Below, piece by piece: positions 1 through 20,771 of a stretch of DNA of 64,000 nucleotides. The notes under the pieces were generated by a model. It had not been told where the DNA came from. It searched no databases and was given only the letters and a program-made list of their open reading frames with translations. The stretch comes from Brassica napus. Its lineage: Eukaryota; Streptophyta; Magnoliopsida; Brassicales; Brassicaceae. The stretch covers positions 25,446,610-25,510,609 of the forward strand of contig NC_063446.1 in assembly GCF_020379485.1 (NCBI RefSeq), in the 5' to 3' direction. How positions within the stretch are numbered: position 1 is the stretch's first letter; every line of letters starts with the position of its first letter. A program made the position numbers and the translations under genes.

Positions 1-551
1 GATTGAATGTTTGATTATAGAGCATGTCGCGTTGTCCTTCATACCTGAAAATAAGTAAAATGATCAAATTGAACAGAGTTAAAGCTGTAAAACGTAAATG
101 AATCTCTTTTTACATTTTCTTCTGCTTGAGAAGCCTCATGGCACGAGCTTTGAGAGCTTGTTGAGCAGGACCAGGACGCGTCTTTTGAATCTGCTCTCTG
201 TATTTGCAGAGATCAACATCAAGCTTCTTTATCTTATCTTCCACTGATTCTCCTCTTTTGTTTATCTAACAAACATTTAAAAAAATTTGCAACGAAGCTG
301 AGTTTCGATCAAATCGAAATCTCAAAAAACAACAATCATCTGATCTGATCGATGATCGAACACACGATTAAACCTCTAGATAGCCGACGAATATCTCAGA
401 TGATCGAATACACAGAGATTCATAATTCTCCACAGGACATTGCGAAACGACGATTTTGAAGATTAGAAGCATATATACGAACCCGATCGGAGGCATCTTG
501 AATGGAGGGAGGAGGCTCTGTGTTCTTCTTCGCGCCGAAAACTCTCCTCAT
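1..551 (-). CDS. VPS60: VPS60/CHMP5-type ESCRT-III subunit, 5' part only
   Basis: Three exons are visible on the minus strand: 483-551, 114-265 and 1-44, with the last running off the window. All junctions are GT-AG. Exon 1 starts MRRVFGAKKNTEPPP and ends QDASDR. Exon 2 reads INKRGESVEDKIKKLDVDLC and contains the CHMP5/VPS60 hallmark RPGPAQQALKARAMRLLKQ. Exon 3 continues YEGQRDMLYNQTFN. Known for the family: CHMP5/VPS60 is a basic-N-terminal, coiled-coil SNF7-family protein that acts late in ESCRT-III membrane remodelling at the multivesicular endosome with LIP5/VTA1. The start is the first ATG and gives the conserved N-terminus. The rest, including the acidic C-terminal half, lies outside the window. 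The match to Arabidopsis At3g10640 is supported by gene order (NUP136 comes next). Confidence 0.93.
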
Positions 552-1521
552 CCTCGTCTTCTACTTCTACACCCACCGTGTGATCAAAATCTCGGAAACT
601 TGAAACAGAGAGAGACTTGGAAGGAAAGTGGTTTCGAGGATTTGGAGAACACGTCCTTAAGGTTTTCGTATTTATAGATTTCTTCAAAACGTTAGCATTG
701 CTTAAATCGTACCCCAAATCAATAATGAAAAAATTTATAGCATAAACTTAAAAAAAAATTTGTCACAAATATAGACATTAAAAATAAAAATTACCAAAAT
801 AGATTTAAATATTTTATTAAAAAAATATACATTTATATTTATAGGGTTAATTAAAGTTTAGGGTTTAAGAATTATATTTTGGAGATAAAATTTTAAATTA
901 AAAAAAAAAATTAAAACTTTCAAAATAAAAATGCTATATTAGTTATTTTAGTTTTTGAATTCTATTTTTATGACAAAAATTTAAAAAGTTTTATTCGAAA
1001 AAATTGTCCTGGAATAATTATAACCCTTGATTAATTAGTCAACGAGAAGTAGTTTCCTGGAAGATCTTGTCTCAAAGTTAAATCGTACAAAAATAAATTA
1101 ATTATAATCCTTAATTAATTGGTCAACGAGAAGATAAGATTATAATCGATTTCGGTTTGGTTTAAATTTACGTTAACCGAATTGAATGTAAGAGGAATTT
1201 AGTACGTTAACCAAAAACGTAAGGAAAAGTTGACTATTTGTTGTGCCTTACAAAAACACTAGTACAATAGAGTTTTTTAGACAGAACTTACTACTCTTAC
1301 AAACTCCCGTATTTTCTGAAAAATTACAAAAATTTCCAACTTTATAAGTCTCAACATTTTAACCCTCACAAATCCCGACTCTTAAACACGAAAATGACAG
1401 ACCGGCATAAAGAGAAAACCCACATTTTTGACATTTTACCTCTGGAATCCAAGTTTTGACTGTTGTAATAAAATGAGACTCTTCATGAGTTGTATAGTGA
1501 TGACGATCCTCACATCGCTTA
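552..1521. other. VPS60 promoter / NUP136 3' intergenic region
   Basis: AT-rich intergenic DNA between the VPS60 start and the NUP136 stop. The first ~150 bases are probably the VPS60 5' UTR and promoter, and the bases just below 1,522 the NUP136 3' UTR. The only structure I see is a direct repeat of about 36 bases at roughly 1,014-1,049 and 1,096-1,132. Both copies contain TTAATTaGTCAACGAGAAG-like sequence, which includes a GTCAA (W-box core) word. I find no coding similarity. Confidence 0.6.
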
Positions 1522-4500
1522 TTACTTCTTTCTGTTGGTTTTCTTCGCTTTGAAGATTCTCCGCCCGGACTTGTCACCGCCTCCAGTGCTGCCCAGTGAG
1601 AAGCTCCCACCTCCTTGGAACTCTAGACTCTGTGACGCCTGGAAAGGTGATGGGTTCTGTGGTGGTGTGCTTGCAATCGGCTGGCCTCCGAACTGGAACG
1701 GGTTAGCCATTGTTGGAGGCGTTGCTGGTGGTGCTCCTCCTCCGAAAGTAAAGCCTGGTTGAGGCATTGAGACAGGCTGTGTTCCAAACATTGGTTGCTG
1801 TCCCATGGATGTTTTGTTGGCTTGGTCTGTGTCTTCTGCCATACTGTCCTCCATGCTCATTTGTTGGTTGTTGTTGAAACCATTTGTATTATTTGGTGGT
1901 GGAGCAGATGCACCAAACGCAAACGAGGGAGTTGAGTTTCCAAAGGGTGAGGGAGGGGTCGCTGAGGGGGCTGAGATACCGAATACTGACTGCTGAGGAA
2001 TGGTGGGAGGAGCAGTCGAGTTGAAACCAAAGGTGATGGGAGCAGAAGCGCTTGGAGCGGCAGCAGCAGAAGATCCTCCAAATGAAAACGTTGGAGATGA
2101 AGAAGGGGTGAATGAGGAAGTAAAGGGTGGAGCAGGTTTGGGAGCTTGCCAGCTTGTCCCAAACAGGGAAGAGCTCGTTGTACCACTAGAGCTTGAAGAC
2201 GCGTTTGTCGAACTCAGTTGAGGGGTTGAACCAGAAGCAAATACTGCAGGTTCAGACTTTGACATTCCAAATGGAGAACTGTTCGATGAAGTGTTGTTCC
2301 CAGACGAGCCAAATGAAGGAACTGATGCAGATGACCCAAACATAAAGGGGGCGCTTTGGGTCTGAGTTGTGGTTCCGCTCCCTGTATTACCCGTCTGACC
2401 ATTTGCAGCACCGAACATATTTGAGGCTTGAGACTGGGAGCTAGCAGCAGAAGCTGATGAAACAGCATTGAATCCAAAAACACTGCTCGTAGTATTTGCA
2501 GCTACACCTCCAGAAACGCTACTCCTAGAGCTTGTAAATGCAGGAGAGGAAATTCCAAAAATATTACTTCCAGTGGTAGCTGCAAAAGTCCCCGAGAACT
2601 TGCTGCTCTCCGCTCCAGGGGTTGGCGTTGAGGAAGATGACACACCAAACACTAGACTTGCAGAGCTCCCAGGTGCAGAAGAAGGGTTTAATGTGCTGCC
2701 ACCAGCCGCAGAGGATGTCCCACCAAAGCTAATTTTACCAGGGTCTGCCACAGCAGGGGAGCTCCCAAACATAAAACCTGGTGTGCTTTTAATATCTGAG
2801 GTCTTAGCAGCAAAAGTATTTTCAGTGCTCGTATCAGCTGAGGCCACACCACCAAACTTGAAACTGTTTATATTTCCAAATGTTGGGTTCTTTACTTCAG
2901 TCTCTTTTGAATTCAGACCGCTAGATGCAGATACTGTTGAAGCAGACAATGGAGCTGCTGCAGATTCCCCAAATTTGAAAGGTGAAGCAGACAATGGAGC
3001 TGCTGCAGAAGAGAGAGGAGGTGCTGGAGTTGATTGTGGGTTGTTGCCGGAACTGCTGTCGTTACTAGTATCAGCAGGCAACTTCCCAAATACACTCGAG
3101 GCAGCCGGAGTCGTTCCAAATACACTCGGGGAAGTCAGAGTAGCAGCAGAAGATTGCACAGTGGATGGCACCTCACTCACAGAATTATTGGAAGGTATAT
3201 TTGAAATGCTAGATGAGAAGGAAGGGTTTGAACCAAGAGAGCCGTTAATCTGAGGTTGACTGATAGCGTTTGCTCCACCTGAGAATATACTACCGTTGAG
3301 GGTTGATCCAGCTGAGGTAGTTGACTCAGCTCCAGAAGCATTGTTGCTAACAGGTTTCATTGATTCAGTTGGCTTTCCAAAAGCCTCCGATACTCCAAAA
3401 GCAGAGCTGCAAGTCAGAAGCCAGTAAACAAATTAAAACTCTAATTACTAGGGGATTGACTCGAGTAAAGAAATTATTGTATATATACTAAGAAGAAAAA
3501 GAAGTATGCATTAACCTGCTCGGCTTTTCTAATTTGATGGCTGCAGATGTACCATTGTTTTGATTTAAAAAGTCAGTGGTCGGCGGTGAAGAGAAGATGT
3601 TAGGAAACACAGCAGCATCTTTTTTAGGCTCTTCCCGAGAGATATATTCCCCTCCTGAGGTCAGCTTGGCAGGAGAAATACTCGATTTCTCATTCCCTTG
3701 GATGACCTTTGAAGTTGGCTCAGAGGGCATAACGCTTTGCTTAACAGATTCCACTGGTAAAGCAGAAAATTGGCTCCTTCCAGTTTCCAGAGATCCATTG
3801 GTAGTACCCTGAGAGGCGTCACCATTAGGAGTATATGACGTAGAGGCCATGGCCTCAGATGAAGTAAACAGTTTCTCCCCTTTAGACACGCTGATACCAA
3901 CACGTTTCTCCACTTGTAAGACATTCTGTTTTTCTGCCTCTTCAGATGGAGTAGGTGCTGCACCATGATCATCCTCCATATCCTGCATTGTTTAGTTCAC
4001 AATTGCATATATAGATGGTCAAACATGTGCAGTAAAATATGGTCAAAGGTAATACACAAACATATAATCAACTATGAATAGCAATAGATTTTTGCCACGA
4101 AAAGGAAATAAGATTGGCATTTCTACAATTGGTCGCTTTGACACACTTATTTGCATATTCTGGAAAATATAAATATAAGAAATGAACAAGTTACCTCATC
4201 GGCAATCATCCGAAATGCTTGTTTTTTTGGAGGATGCTCTTCCAAAGAACTTGTGAGAGGCAAATAAGCGCCTTTAACACGAGTCTCCTGATCTTTACTG
4301 GAACCTGCTTTGTTAGTGTCTACAGCAGCACTGCCAGTCTTCTCACTTAGAGCTAAAAACTCCCTGGAGCCACTCCCTCCAGATTTTTCCTGCTTTTGAT
4401 GAGTAGAGACTGGCGATTTTTCCTTCTTCTCAGGGATATTATCCAAGAACTTCAGCGACTCCACATTCTGAAGGCTTTTGAGAGCCGGACCTCGTAGCAT

Positions 4501-6638
4501 AGACGGTGATAACTTACTTGGCGATTTCTCCTTTGGGGAATCCATTTTCTCAAGTTGCTGGAATATTTTCATAGCCGTATCCTTGGATCTGGAAGGGACA
4601 ACGTTAAAACTTGAACCAGGAATATCCTCTGCACTATCTTTAGATGTATGTGTAATGTTTTGTCCACCATTGGCACGAACAGATAGCGGGCCTTCTGAGG
4701 CAGGCAACGCCAAGCTTCTAGAAGAAAGGTTAGATTTCTGTCGAATCCTCCTTACAGGCCCCACAGATCCTACACCATTATCTAAGACTGAGCTCCTCCG
4801 TTTGAGACCCTACAAAATAATTTAAAAGTCATGTCGATACTTATGTTAAAAGACCAATCTGAAATCCGCTTGATGCATAGTAAAAAAAATTCACCGATTG
4901 AAACCCATGTCTAGAACCAGAAGATAAGCTTTCTTCCCATGTGCTCGGAGATGCCTGGAAAGGAGACCCAATCTGGAAAAAAAGGAACCATAAAATTAGA
5001 TACCAGTTGCAAACTCTAAAATAGAAAAGTCATGGTTCAACATTGAAACCTTTGCAGCGGACTGAGGCCTAGAGTATGGTGTTCTGGCCATGCTATAAAC
5101 AGCAGATCTTCCCCGAGTTCTAGGGGTGACAAAACCATTTTCCAAAGGTTTTTGTCCAGAAAGCTTTGGCACCAGCGACATTGTAGGTGACTTTGACGGA
5201 AAAGGGGTTCTGTTCAGGAAAACAGAATCTTCCCTAACTGCTTGACCACGCAACCCCAGCATAGAAGGAGTAACTTCTGATGGTCTGCTACCCATGTAGG
5301 CTTTTGCAAGCTGTGCTGGCGAAGCAATGCCCTCATCGAGAGCCTGGTAAAGATGTAACAATCAAAAGATTAAGTACGCCATCGGCATAAAACAGACTAG
5401 GATATCTCATATGTATAACAACTTCCTTACCCTCGAACTTCCGAGAGGTGTTGAAACAAGGGCGTTCATACTTCCATTATCTGGACGTGCACTATCCCTC
5501 TCATGCGATGGTGGTGGATGCCTCAAACTACTCGCATCATTTCTTTGATCCCCGTTTACAGTGGATGAAACACCAGCTTTCGAACGGAGCAGTGCAGTTA
5601 ATCGGTCAACTTCAGATCTGTAAAACCATCAAATGTGATCAACAAATTCCTAAAAATATTGTAATGAAACGCAATAAGAACAAAAAGAGGAAAAAATGTT
5701 AAAAGACTAGAAATTTCACTCTTCTTTATAACCAATGTTAAATGCGTGCAAAGACAAAGAAACTTCTATAATCTTAAGGGAATAATTACTATTATGCTAG
5801 GCTATATGCACAAGCAAAAACTTCCAAGACAGGTGTACCTTGTAAAAGTTTTCTCCTTCAAAAATTTCTCAAGATCCGTAAATCCATCCTTGCCTTTGCC
5901 TGGATTGCCGGATGCATTAGCTTCTTGGATCCGAACCACATCATTTTTCATGGACAACTTCACATAAGATAAATCACGGTCACACAACAGAGGATGAAAG
6001 AACGAAAGACACAATTTTTTTTCTTGAATCAACAAAAAAGATTCTTGATCCACAGGAAGAAGATTATTTACTTACAGCAGGTGTACTCTCCATGTGTGCT
6101 ACTCTAGTCTCCTGAATCACATCTGAACCATGAAAACATACACCACACATATTAAAAAAAACATACATGATTGCTCCTAACACATAAACAATCACAACCA
6201 ATCAGAGGAAAGATTAACAGAACCAATCCTAGAATACCTACTAGGCCGCTACTTCAATTAATTCAAAGATTAAAGCTTTGGCAACAAAAAAACAGCTATC
6301 ATGAGCCCATTACCTCTTTCAGGAACCTGCTGTTGCTGCTGCTCCGGAGACTGCAAAGGCGTTTCACCTGAGACGAGCCGTTTCCGAAACACAGACGCGA
6401 AAAGCTTATGGGCGCTGTAAGTAATCAGCCTCTGCGCCGGATCCACCAATTTAGACAGCCACCCGCCGCCGCCTCTGTCTTCCCTGCCGCCTCCAACTCC
6501 AGCGCCCCTCACGGAGGTCGGTGGCCGCTCATACGGAGTTTTCTGGGACCTTCGAGCCGCCGGCTTACGGAACTTTCCGCCGGTTCCCAATCCGCCGCCG
6601 TAGGGGTTGCTGCTCTCTCCCCGTGAGGCACTCGCCAT
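1522..6638 (-). CDS. NUP136: Nuclear basket nucleoporin NUP136/NUP1
   Basis: Nine exons (6314-6638, 6076-6122, 5839-5957, 5431-5617, 5050-5343, 4895-4972, 4195-4809, 3516-3982, 1522-3406) join in frame to about 1,338 aa, close to the ~1.3-kDa-scale length (about 1,300 aa) of Arabidopsis NUP136. The N-terminus is Gly/Arg-rich (MASASRGESSNPYGGG) and is followed by WLSKLVDPAQRLITYSAHKL, a probable amphipathic anchoring helix. The middle is low-complexity and Ser-rich. The last exon encodes a long FG domain with many FG, FGF and SFG-type repeats in Ser/Thr/Pro/Ala-rich spacers. The protein ends in a basic tail (RRIFKAKKTNRKK), probably a nuclear localisation signal. Known role: plant-specific functional analogue of Nup153 at the nuclear basket, acting in mRNA export and nuclear shape. 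The start is the first ATG of exon 1. Corresponds to At3g10650. Confidence 0.93.
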
Positions 6639-7387
6639 TTAGCCGAAACGAGGATACGAATCCTGGGTTTTCAAACGAGCCCTTTTCCGCCTAAGGAAGA
6701 TCGGAAACTTATTGGGAATGGAGAAGGAATCGGAAAATTTTGAGAAATTAGGGTTTTTTCTAATTTGTGGCACCCAAACCGAAAACACAAAACGAGAGGA
6801 GCGTATATTCGTATAACAAAACTAGCGAGACTGTCCGTCACGTAAAATACTGAGACGGGTTATTTATACCCGTTAGATGAAATCCCTTCCAACGGTCTAA
6901 GATTGAGCTTTCAGCAATACCCCGTCACACTAATTTAATCTTTAGCCAGACGGCGATACTTACTGGGCTGGGCTTTTGTAGAACATAATGGACTCCGAAA
7001 AAAATCTTGTATCTATTTCGTGGTTGTGGGGCCCATTATGTTATATAAAAGCCCAGCCCACTAACTATTATCTATATTTCTTTTTAACAACTGGCAATGT
7101 TGATTGTTATTTTTTTTTTTTTTGTAACAATGTTGATTATTATCATTTTTGTAAAACCTGGAAACATAGAAATAATTTGCAGAGATAAATCAAAGTAGCC
7201 ACAAGTAACAGACCCAAAAGAAACAATGTTTATATGCATAAAAGTACACAGTACAGTAAAGATTTTCCTAATAATAACAAAACTCTCATCACAATATTGA
7301 GAAAACAAAAAAAAAACATAATCATCATCATTCATAAGTATCATCATTCATAAGTATTTCATGATCTTATGGGTTTGTATATGACAA
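6639..7387. other. NUP136 promoter and CPK2 3' UTR
   Basis: The region holds the NUP136 5' UTR/promoter (about 6,639-6,950) and the CPK2 3' UTR (about 7,190-7,387). Between them lies a 97-bp foldback at 6,964-7,060 carrying TGGGCTGGGC / GCCCAGCCCA (site II-like) words, listed separately. No gene is seen. Confidence 0.6.
6964..7060. repeat. Imperfect inverted repeat with site II-like words
   Basis: The left arm starts TGGGCTGGGCTTTTG and continues to AACATAATGG. The right arm is its near-perfect reverse complement, CCATTATGTT through AAAAGCCCAGCCCA. The arms are about 31 bases with a loop of about 35. It could be a very small MITE-like foldback, or a hairpin between the divergent NUP136 promoter and the CPK2 3' end. 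TGGGCC/T words are known as site II promoter elements in plants, which is an alternative explanation for the sequence. Confidence 0.6.
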
Positions 7388-9912
<2,525 letters not shown>

Positions 9913-10781
9913 CAAAAGAATATCTCTATACTTATAATCCTAAATCAACTTTCTCCAGAATCGCATTCAGACAAAGTGATCTGATCTGATCTCACACCAC
10001 AAGTGATGAAAGTCAAATCCCTCTTAATCTAATACTTTGTTCTCTTCTCCAACGATATAGAATCTCTGAGCCACTCATAGAATACAAATGAGCCAGCAAT
10101 AAACCTACTCTGTTGATAGAGTAAACGCAAAGGACTCTTCCACATCAACAATCAATAAGCCCCAGAAAAGAATACAGTCACGGAAAAAAGTTCCGATCTT
10201 TTCAGAAGGGTCATATGCAAATCGAAAACTTCAAACGAACCCATTACAGAGAAGGATGAAATTAAAAAAAAAAAAAAAAAAAAAAAAACGGAAATGATTT
10301 CAGACAATAAGATCTGTGATGCAAAATAAAAGAAGAAACTTTCTTCTGTTGTTTGGTCGGAAAACAAGGGAGGGAAGATCGAGGGATGGATTAATAGCAA
10401 TACATTTGCAATAAACCTCCGGAAGTTGCAATCTTATTGCTTAATAGCAATAAGTCAATTGTGGAGAAGATGAAGAAGAAGATTCAAGGAGATGATGATG
10501 CAATGAGTTTGAAAAATCGCGTTTGCGTTTTAAATCACCAGCGATCACGTTGTATTTTGTAGTACCCCACTACAACATAATGGGTTATTTAACCGAATTT
10601 ATTGTTAGTTACAGAAAAGTATGGAAGCACTGTTCATAAACAAGACCAGACAAAAAAAACCAATGAACCCAAAAAAAATTAACTTTCCAGACACCATCTT
10701 CAAATTCCAATGTCTTTGAGACAAAAGCAACACTCTGGTCTCTTAGCAGAAGGAAGAGCGGTTTACTATGATCTGAGATAA
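9913..10781. other. CPK2 5' region and NAP7 3' region
   Basis: The region contains the CPK2 5' UTR/promoter (possibly with a leader intron, not resolvable here) and the NAP7 3' UTR near 10,680-10,781. A homopolymer A run lies near 10,264-10,287. I see no coding region. Confidence 0.5.
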
Positions 10782-12652
10782 CTAACCGGATATGGCCTTG
10801 TATCCTTCCTTTTCCAGTAATTTTGCCAAGGTGTTGTCTCCGGTTTTAATGATTTTTCCATTCTCCTGAAACCGAGTAACATACATGAACCACCAATACA
10901 AACAAAAACACAAGTAGCTCTTGCGGTTTGGCCAAAGAAACCAAGAACACTCACCATGATGTGTATGAAAGTTGGTTTGATGTAGTCAAGTAGGCGTTGA
11001 TAGTGGGTTATCATCAGAACAGAGTTTTTTGGTGTCAATAGCCCGTTCACCGCCTTTGCCACATCTTGAAGAGCATCAACATCCAGCCCTGAATCTATCT
11101 CGTCCAGTATAGCCAACTCCGCTCCAAGGACCTGCAAGGACCAGGAAGACACCATTACCAAACATATAGCATTAAGTGCTCCCTGATCTCCTATTCTTTT
11201 TCCATGTATTGCTATGAAGAAAAGGAGACTAATACTATTCTCCTGTTTGGAGCTTGAAGATTAAGTGGACCAACCATATCATGTCAAAGCAATTTATTGA
11301 TAAAAATAAGGACATGTCCCCATTGCTTGGAGAGATTTCAATTACAAGGATATCTAAGGAGAGATTAGTATGTGTCTTTACAGCCGAGACTGCAGTCAAA
11401 TACAGATCATAGATCCTTAATGCTCTAGCAATTTCATACAACCTGCTTAGGCAAGTCTACCTAAATATCTTAATCATTAGCCTTGTGTTTTTTCACACAT
11501 ATGGAACAAGTACAGTATCCCAACTCCCTTCTGTTACTACATTTGTTTACTATCATATACAGTGCTTGCAACAACTAAGAAAACAAGGGGGGGGGGGAAC
11601 TGGAGCAATACCGCTAATTGTAGAATCTCATTGCGTTTCCTTTCGCCACCACTAAACCCTTCATTGACATTCCTATTCAGAAAATCGGTCTTCATATTCA
11701 CAACTTCAAGCTTTGACACTAAGTGGCTGTAGAACTGCATAAGCCATATCAGACAAAATTAGACAGTTCTTCAAAGGGTAAAAGACCAACTGGCACAGAG
11801 ACACACAACAACAAGTAAGAAAGAAGACCGATCCTAATGCGCCAAACACACCTGGATTGGATCAAGCTCTGGCTGACCGAGCTTCCGTTTCCGAGCATTG
11901 AAAGCCATATTCAAGAAATCCATGTTGCTAACACCAGGGATCTCAACTGGTGACTGGAAACTCATGAAGAGACCAGCAAGAGATCTCTCCTCTGGCTCCA
12001 TATCAACCAGATTCTGCCCTTTGAATACAATACTCCCTCCCGTCACTTCATAATCCGGATGACCAACAAGAACCTACAAAGAATAGAGCTCTCTAAGAAA
12101 ACTAAATACTACTATGCAGCATAGAGGATCGGACAAAGTTCGAAATGCTCACCTTAGAGAATGTGCTCTTCCCTGAACCATTCTTCCCCATCACTGCGTG
12201 AACCTATGAGGATCCGACAAAGATGACATCTTTTACAATTAGCAATCACGTATAGAACTGTTGAAGCTCGTCTAAAGTCAAACGTATAAAAGTTGACTCA
12301 CCTCTCCTTCGTAGACAACCAAGTTGACGCCTTTGAGTATCTCCTGCCTCGATTCAACAATCACAGCTCTCAGATCCTTTACCTCTAGCAAAGGGATCTT
12401 CCTCACTTCACCGCCATCTCCCACCAACGAATCAGAATCGACGGCGGAAGATACGGAAGACGAAGCAACAGTATTTGAACGGCGAGTGGTGGTTCGTGAG
12501 GTTGGAGAATTAGCTCGGAGATTAGAAAAGAGAACACGAGAGGGTGAGATTCTGAGCTGAACTCGGTGATAAGGAGGAGAAGGAGAAGAAACGGTGGGAA
12601 CGAATTGAGCGATAGAGTACGCGTGACGGAGATTTAGGTTTGCGCCGGCCAT
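10782..12652 (-). CDS. NAP7: Plastid SufC-type ABC ATPase NAP7/ABCI6
   Basis: Six exons (12302-12652, 12153-12203, 11852-12073, 11612-11734, 10955-11131, 10782-10865) encode 335 aa. The first ~75 residues are rich in Ser/Arg and lack acidic residues, as in a chloroplast transit peptide. The ATPase part has the Walker A motif GKNGSGKST, a Q-loop region ([13 protein letters not shown]), the signature [13 protein letters not shown], Walker [13 protein letters not shown] and the H-loop ITHYQRLL. It ends [14 protein letters not shown]. Known role: SufC of the plastid SUF Fe-S cluster assembly complex, working with SufB and SufD; loss is embryo-lethal in Arabidopsis. Everything needed for ATP hydrolysis is present. 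Intron 4 (about 480 bp) is the largest. Corresponds to At3g10670. Confidence 0.95.
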
Positions 12653-13469
12653 GGAGATAGAAGTTGCGGCGGAAGACGACGGAAGTTATCCGGTGAGTGG
12701 TGGAGTAAGCGTGGTTTAGGTCCTTGGGAATCTTATTACATAATAATGTGTTTTATATGCCACGTAAGCAACTATAATTTTTTTAAAGGATGGAAAAAAT
12801 AAACTAAAACGACGTCATTTCGTGTTTGATGCGCGTCTTCTTCACTAACTATGCTTCCTTGTAGCAAAAGAAACCATTTATAAATTTTCAACCTTAATCT
12901 CAAGCCCTCCCATGGCACAAAAGTATTTCATATATACACACTTATTATATCCTCAAACAATTTTTTTTTTGTCAGCAACTTAAAAATAAACTCTGTAAAC
13001 CATATTGCTGTGCACTGCGTGCTAAACCATCCGCTCTTAAATCCTGTAACAAAATTTGAAAACTCTGTTTCACTGCAATTTGATTAGTTTCCTCTTCCTG
13101 GTCCACTTTCTTGTTCTTGAGACCAAAGCTTTTGTTAACAAGATTTTTTTTTTGTGAATTTCTTGTTGATTTTTGTGAAATAGACAGTGTTTTATAGGGG
13201 ACCAAATAGAAATCAGAGGACAAGGATTATCTACATTCAAGGACACCAGGACCGATCTCTACTAAGACTAAGGCTCGTTTCAGTGAATCTCAACTTCTCA
13301 AGTAGGCATCTTTTGTTTGGGACTTACGAATAAACATGACGCTAGAGTTAATAACCGATTACAATCATGGCACCTCTTCTCGTAGTAAGTAACATCAGAG
13401 AACAATTCAAAAGCATAGATATACTAATAGCCTCTGTACGGATTTTGGATGGGGGAATAAGGTTAAAAT
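12653..13469. other. Intergenic, NAP7 promoter and GYRA 3' UTR; weak RNase H-like trace
   Basis: No intact gene. Arabidopsis has a small HSP20-like gene (At3g10680) at this place, but I see no trace of it. A minus-strand open frame (about 12,972-13,223) contains ADGLARSAQQ, which resembles the ADxLARxA motif near the end of LINE-type RNase H domains, so a short LINE scrap is possible but weak. The interval nearest 13,470 is probably the GYRA 3' UTR. Confidence 0.4.
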
Positions 13470-19427
<5,958 letters not shown>

Positions 19428-19819
19428 GCCCAAAGGGTTTTAAGGATTTGGTAGAAGAAGGGGAAAGGGATTTAAAAAGTTAAAACCCTAGCGACACCGG
19501 AAGGTCCGAAGATTTTTTTTTTTCCCAGGCGCCAATTTCAAGAGTTTGTGTCGGGTGGGCTTTCTGTCCGAACGAAAAAACTTTTTTTTTTTTTTTTTTT
19601 TTTTGTCGTCCGAAAAAAAAAACTTATCCATCTCAATTTGTGATTTCTTAAGGTATTTTTTATTTTATTTTATTTTATTTTAAATAATAATATTTTACTC
19701 ATCTGACCAAAGAAAGTATATAAATAGATTACTACCTTCAATTTCGATTTATGTATTTAATTTTTAAGATAAACATCTTGTACAATTTCTCATTTAATAG
19801 AACTGAAATTGTGCCTTTG

Positions 19820-20175
19820 TTTAGGTAATCAAGTTCACAAATTGTTGAAAAAAATAGGTCATAAACTCGGGTTGGGCCTTTTCATATTCATCCTTCACAT
19901 ATGAAGTAGCTTCCTAAACCACTGAACCAACCTTCATATACACCAGGTGCCTTCAAAAGAATCTTGTATAGCTCGATCAGAGGCCCAAGCTTCTAATCCT
20001 GAAAATTTGAAGTATCACAAACATTCATATAAGTCATCAAAGTCATCATAAAGAGCTCACTGAATCATTTATGCACATAACGAGACTCCTACAAGAATTC
20101 GGGAGCATTTGCCTTAGTAACCCATATGTTTTCCGAGAAGTAATGATTTGCTCTTCTAGATAAAACCAATTTCAG
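19820..20175 (-). pseudogene. Galacturonokinase (GalAK) relic, C-terminal part
   Basis: Minus-strand translation gives scattered but collinear matches to the C-terminal half of plant galacturonokinase: RRANHYFSENIWVTKAN, then PLIELYKILLKAPGVY followed by WFSG, then SYVKDEYEKAQPEF. Between FSG and SYVKDEY about 20 codons (the glycine-rich GHMP motif region) are missing, and stops and frame changes occur between the blocks. The ATP-binding N-terminal half is absent. The similarity is recalled from the Arabidopsis protein At3g10700, which lies between GYRA and the PME gene in Arabidopsis, exactly this position. It cannot encode a working sugar kinase. Confidence 0.75.
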
Positions 20176-20771
20176 CTCATGCTGCATGACCAAGTATGAT
20201 CATATTACATATATTTATTAACCCGATGATATAAAACATAGTATTTTACATGAGACATGATTTATTTTATCCCGCCTACTTACACCCTAAATCGTTGAGC
20301 GTCATGGAAGATGATTAGATTGTATATTGTATTTCGGCTTGGATCAAAAGATTTTAAAATAAAAAGGCCAATAGTTTTGTATCATTGCCAAAAGAAGGTT
20401 TAATAGGTCTATTGCAGGAGCTACATGAAAGAAAAAGAAACTGCCGACAACGTACAAAAACAAATGAATCAAATTCATTCTTATCAAACATGTATATTCA
20501 TTGACAGCTTGATATCAGATTATATGTTATCATCCAAAGTTGACATTATAATCCTAAATAAATATTGAAGTGTTGAACCGTAGAATTTCGGGATAATTCT
20601 ATCAAATAAAGACAATAGTGCCCAATGCTAATTAAACAAACAAAAAATGACAAACATTCCAAGTAACATATATGTTTCGCCGACATATATATATGCTTAA
20701 AAACATGAGAGCCACTTATACTTAAAAATACATTCTTGATGATTAAGATTAATTTAGTTCTAATGATCTTC

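Noticed and set aside
2468..3253. Plus-strand open frame of 261 codons antisense to NUP136
   Set aside because: It is the shadow of the Ser/Ala/Gly-rich FG-repeat exon on the other strand; no domain and no plausible start context.
11587..11597. Run of G in NAP7 intron 4 as a quadruplex
   Set aside because: A single homopolymer tract with no further G tracts nearby; just a simple repeat.
12972..13223. Small protein containing ADGLARSAQ as a gene
   Set aside because: Short, no start context or introns, and at best a scrap of a LINE RNase H domain; similarity too weak to call.
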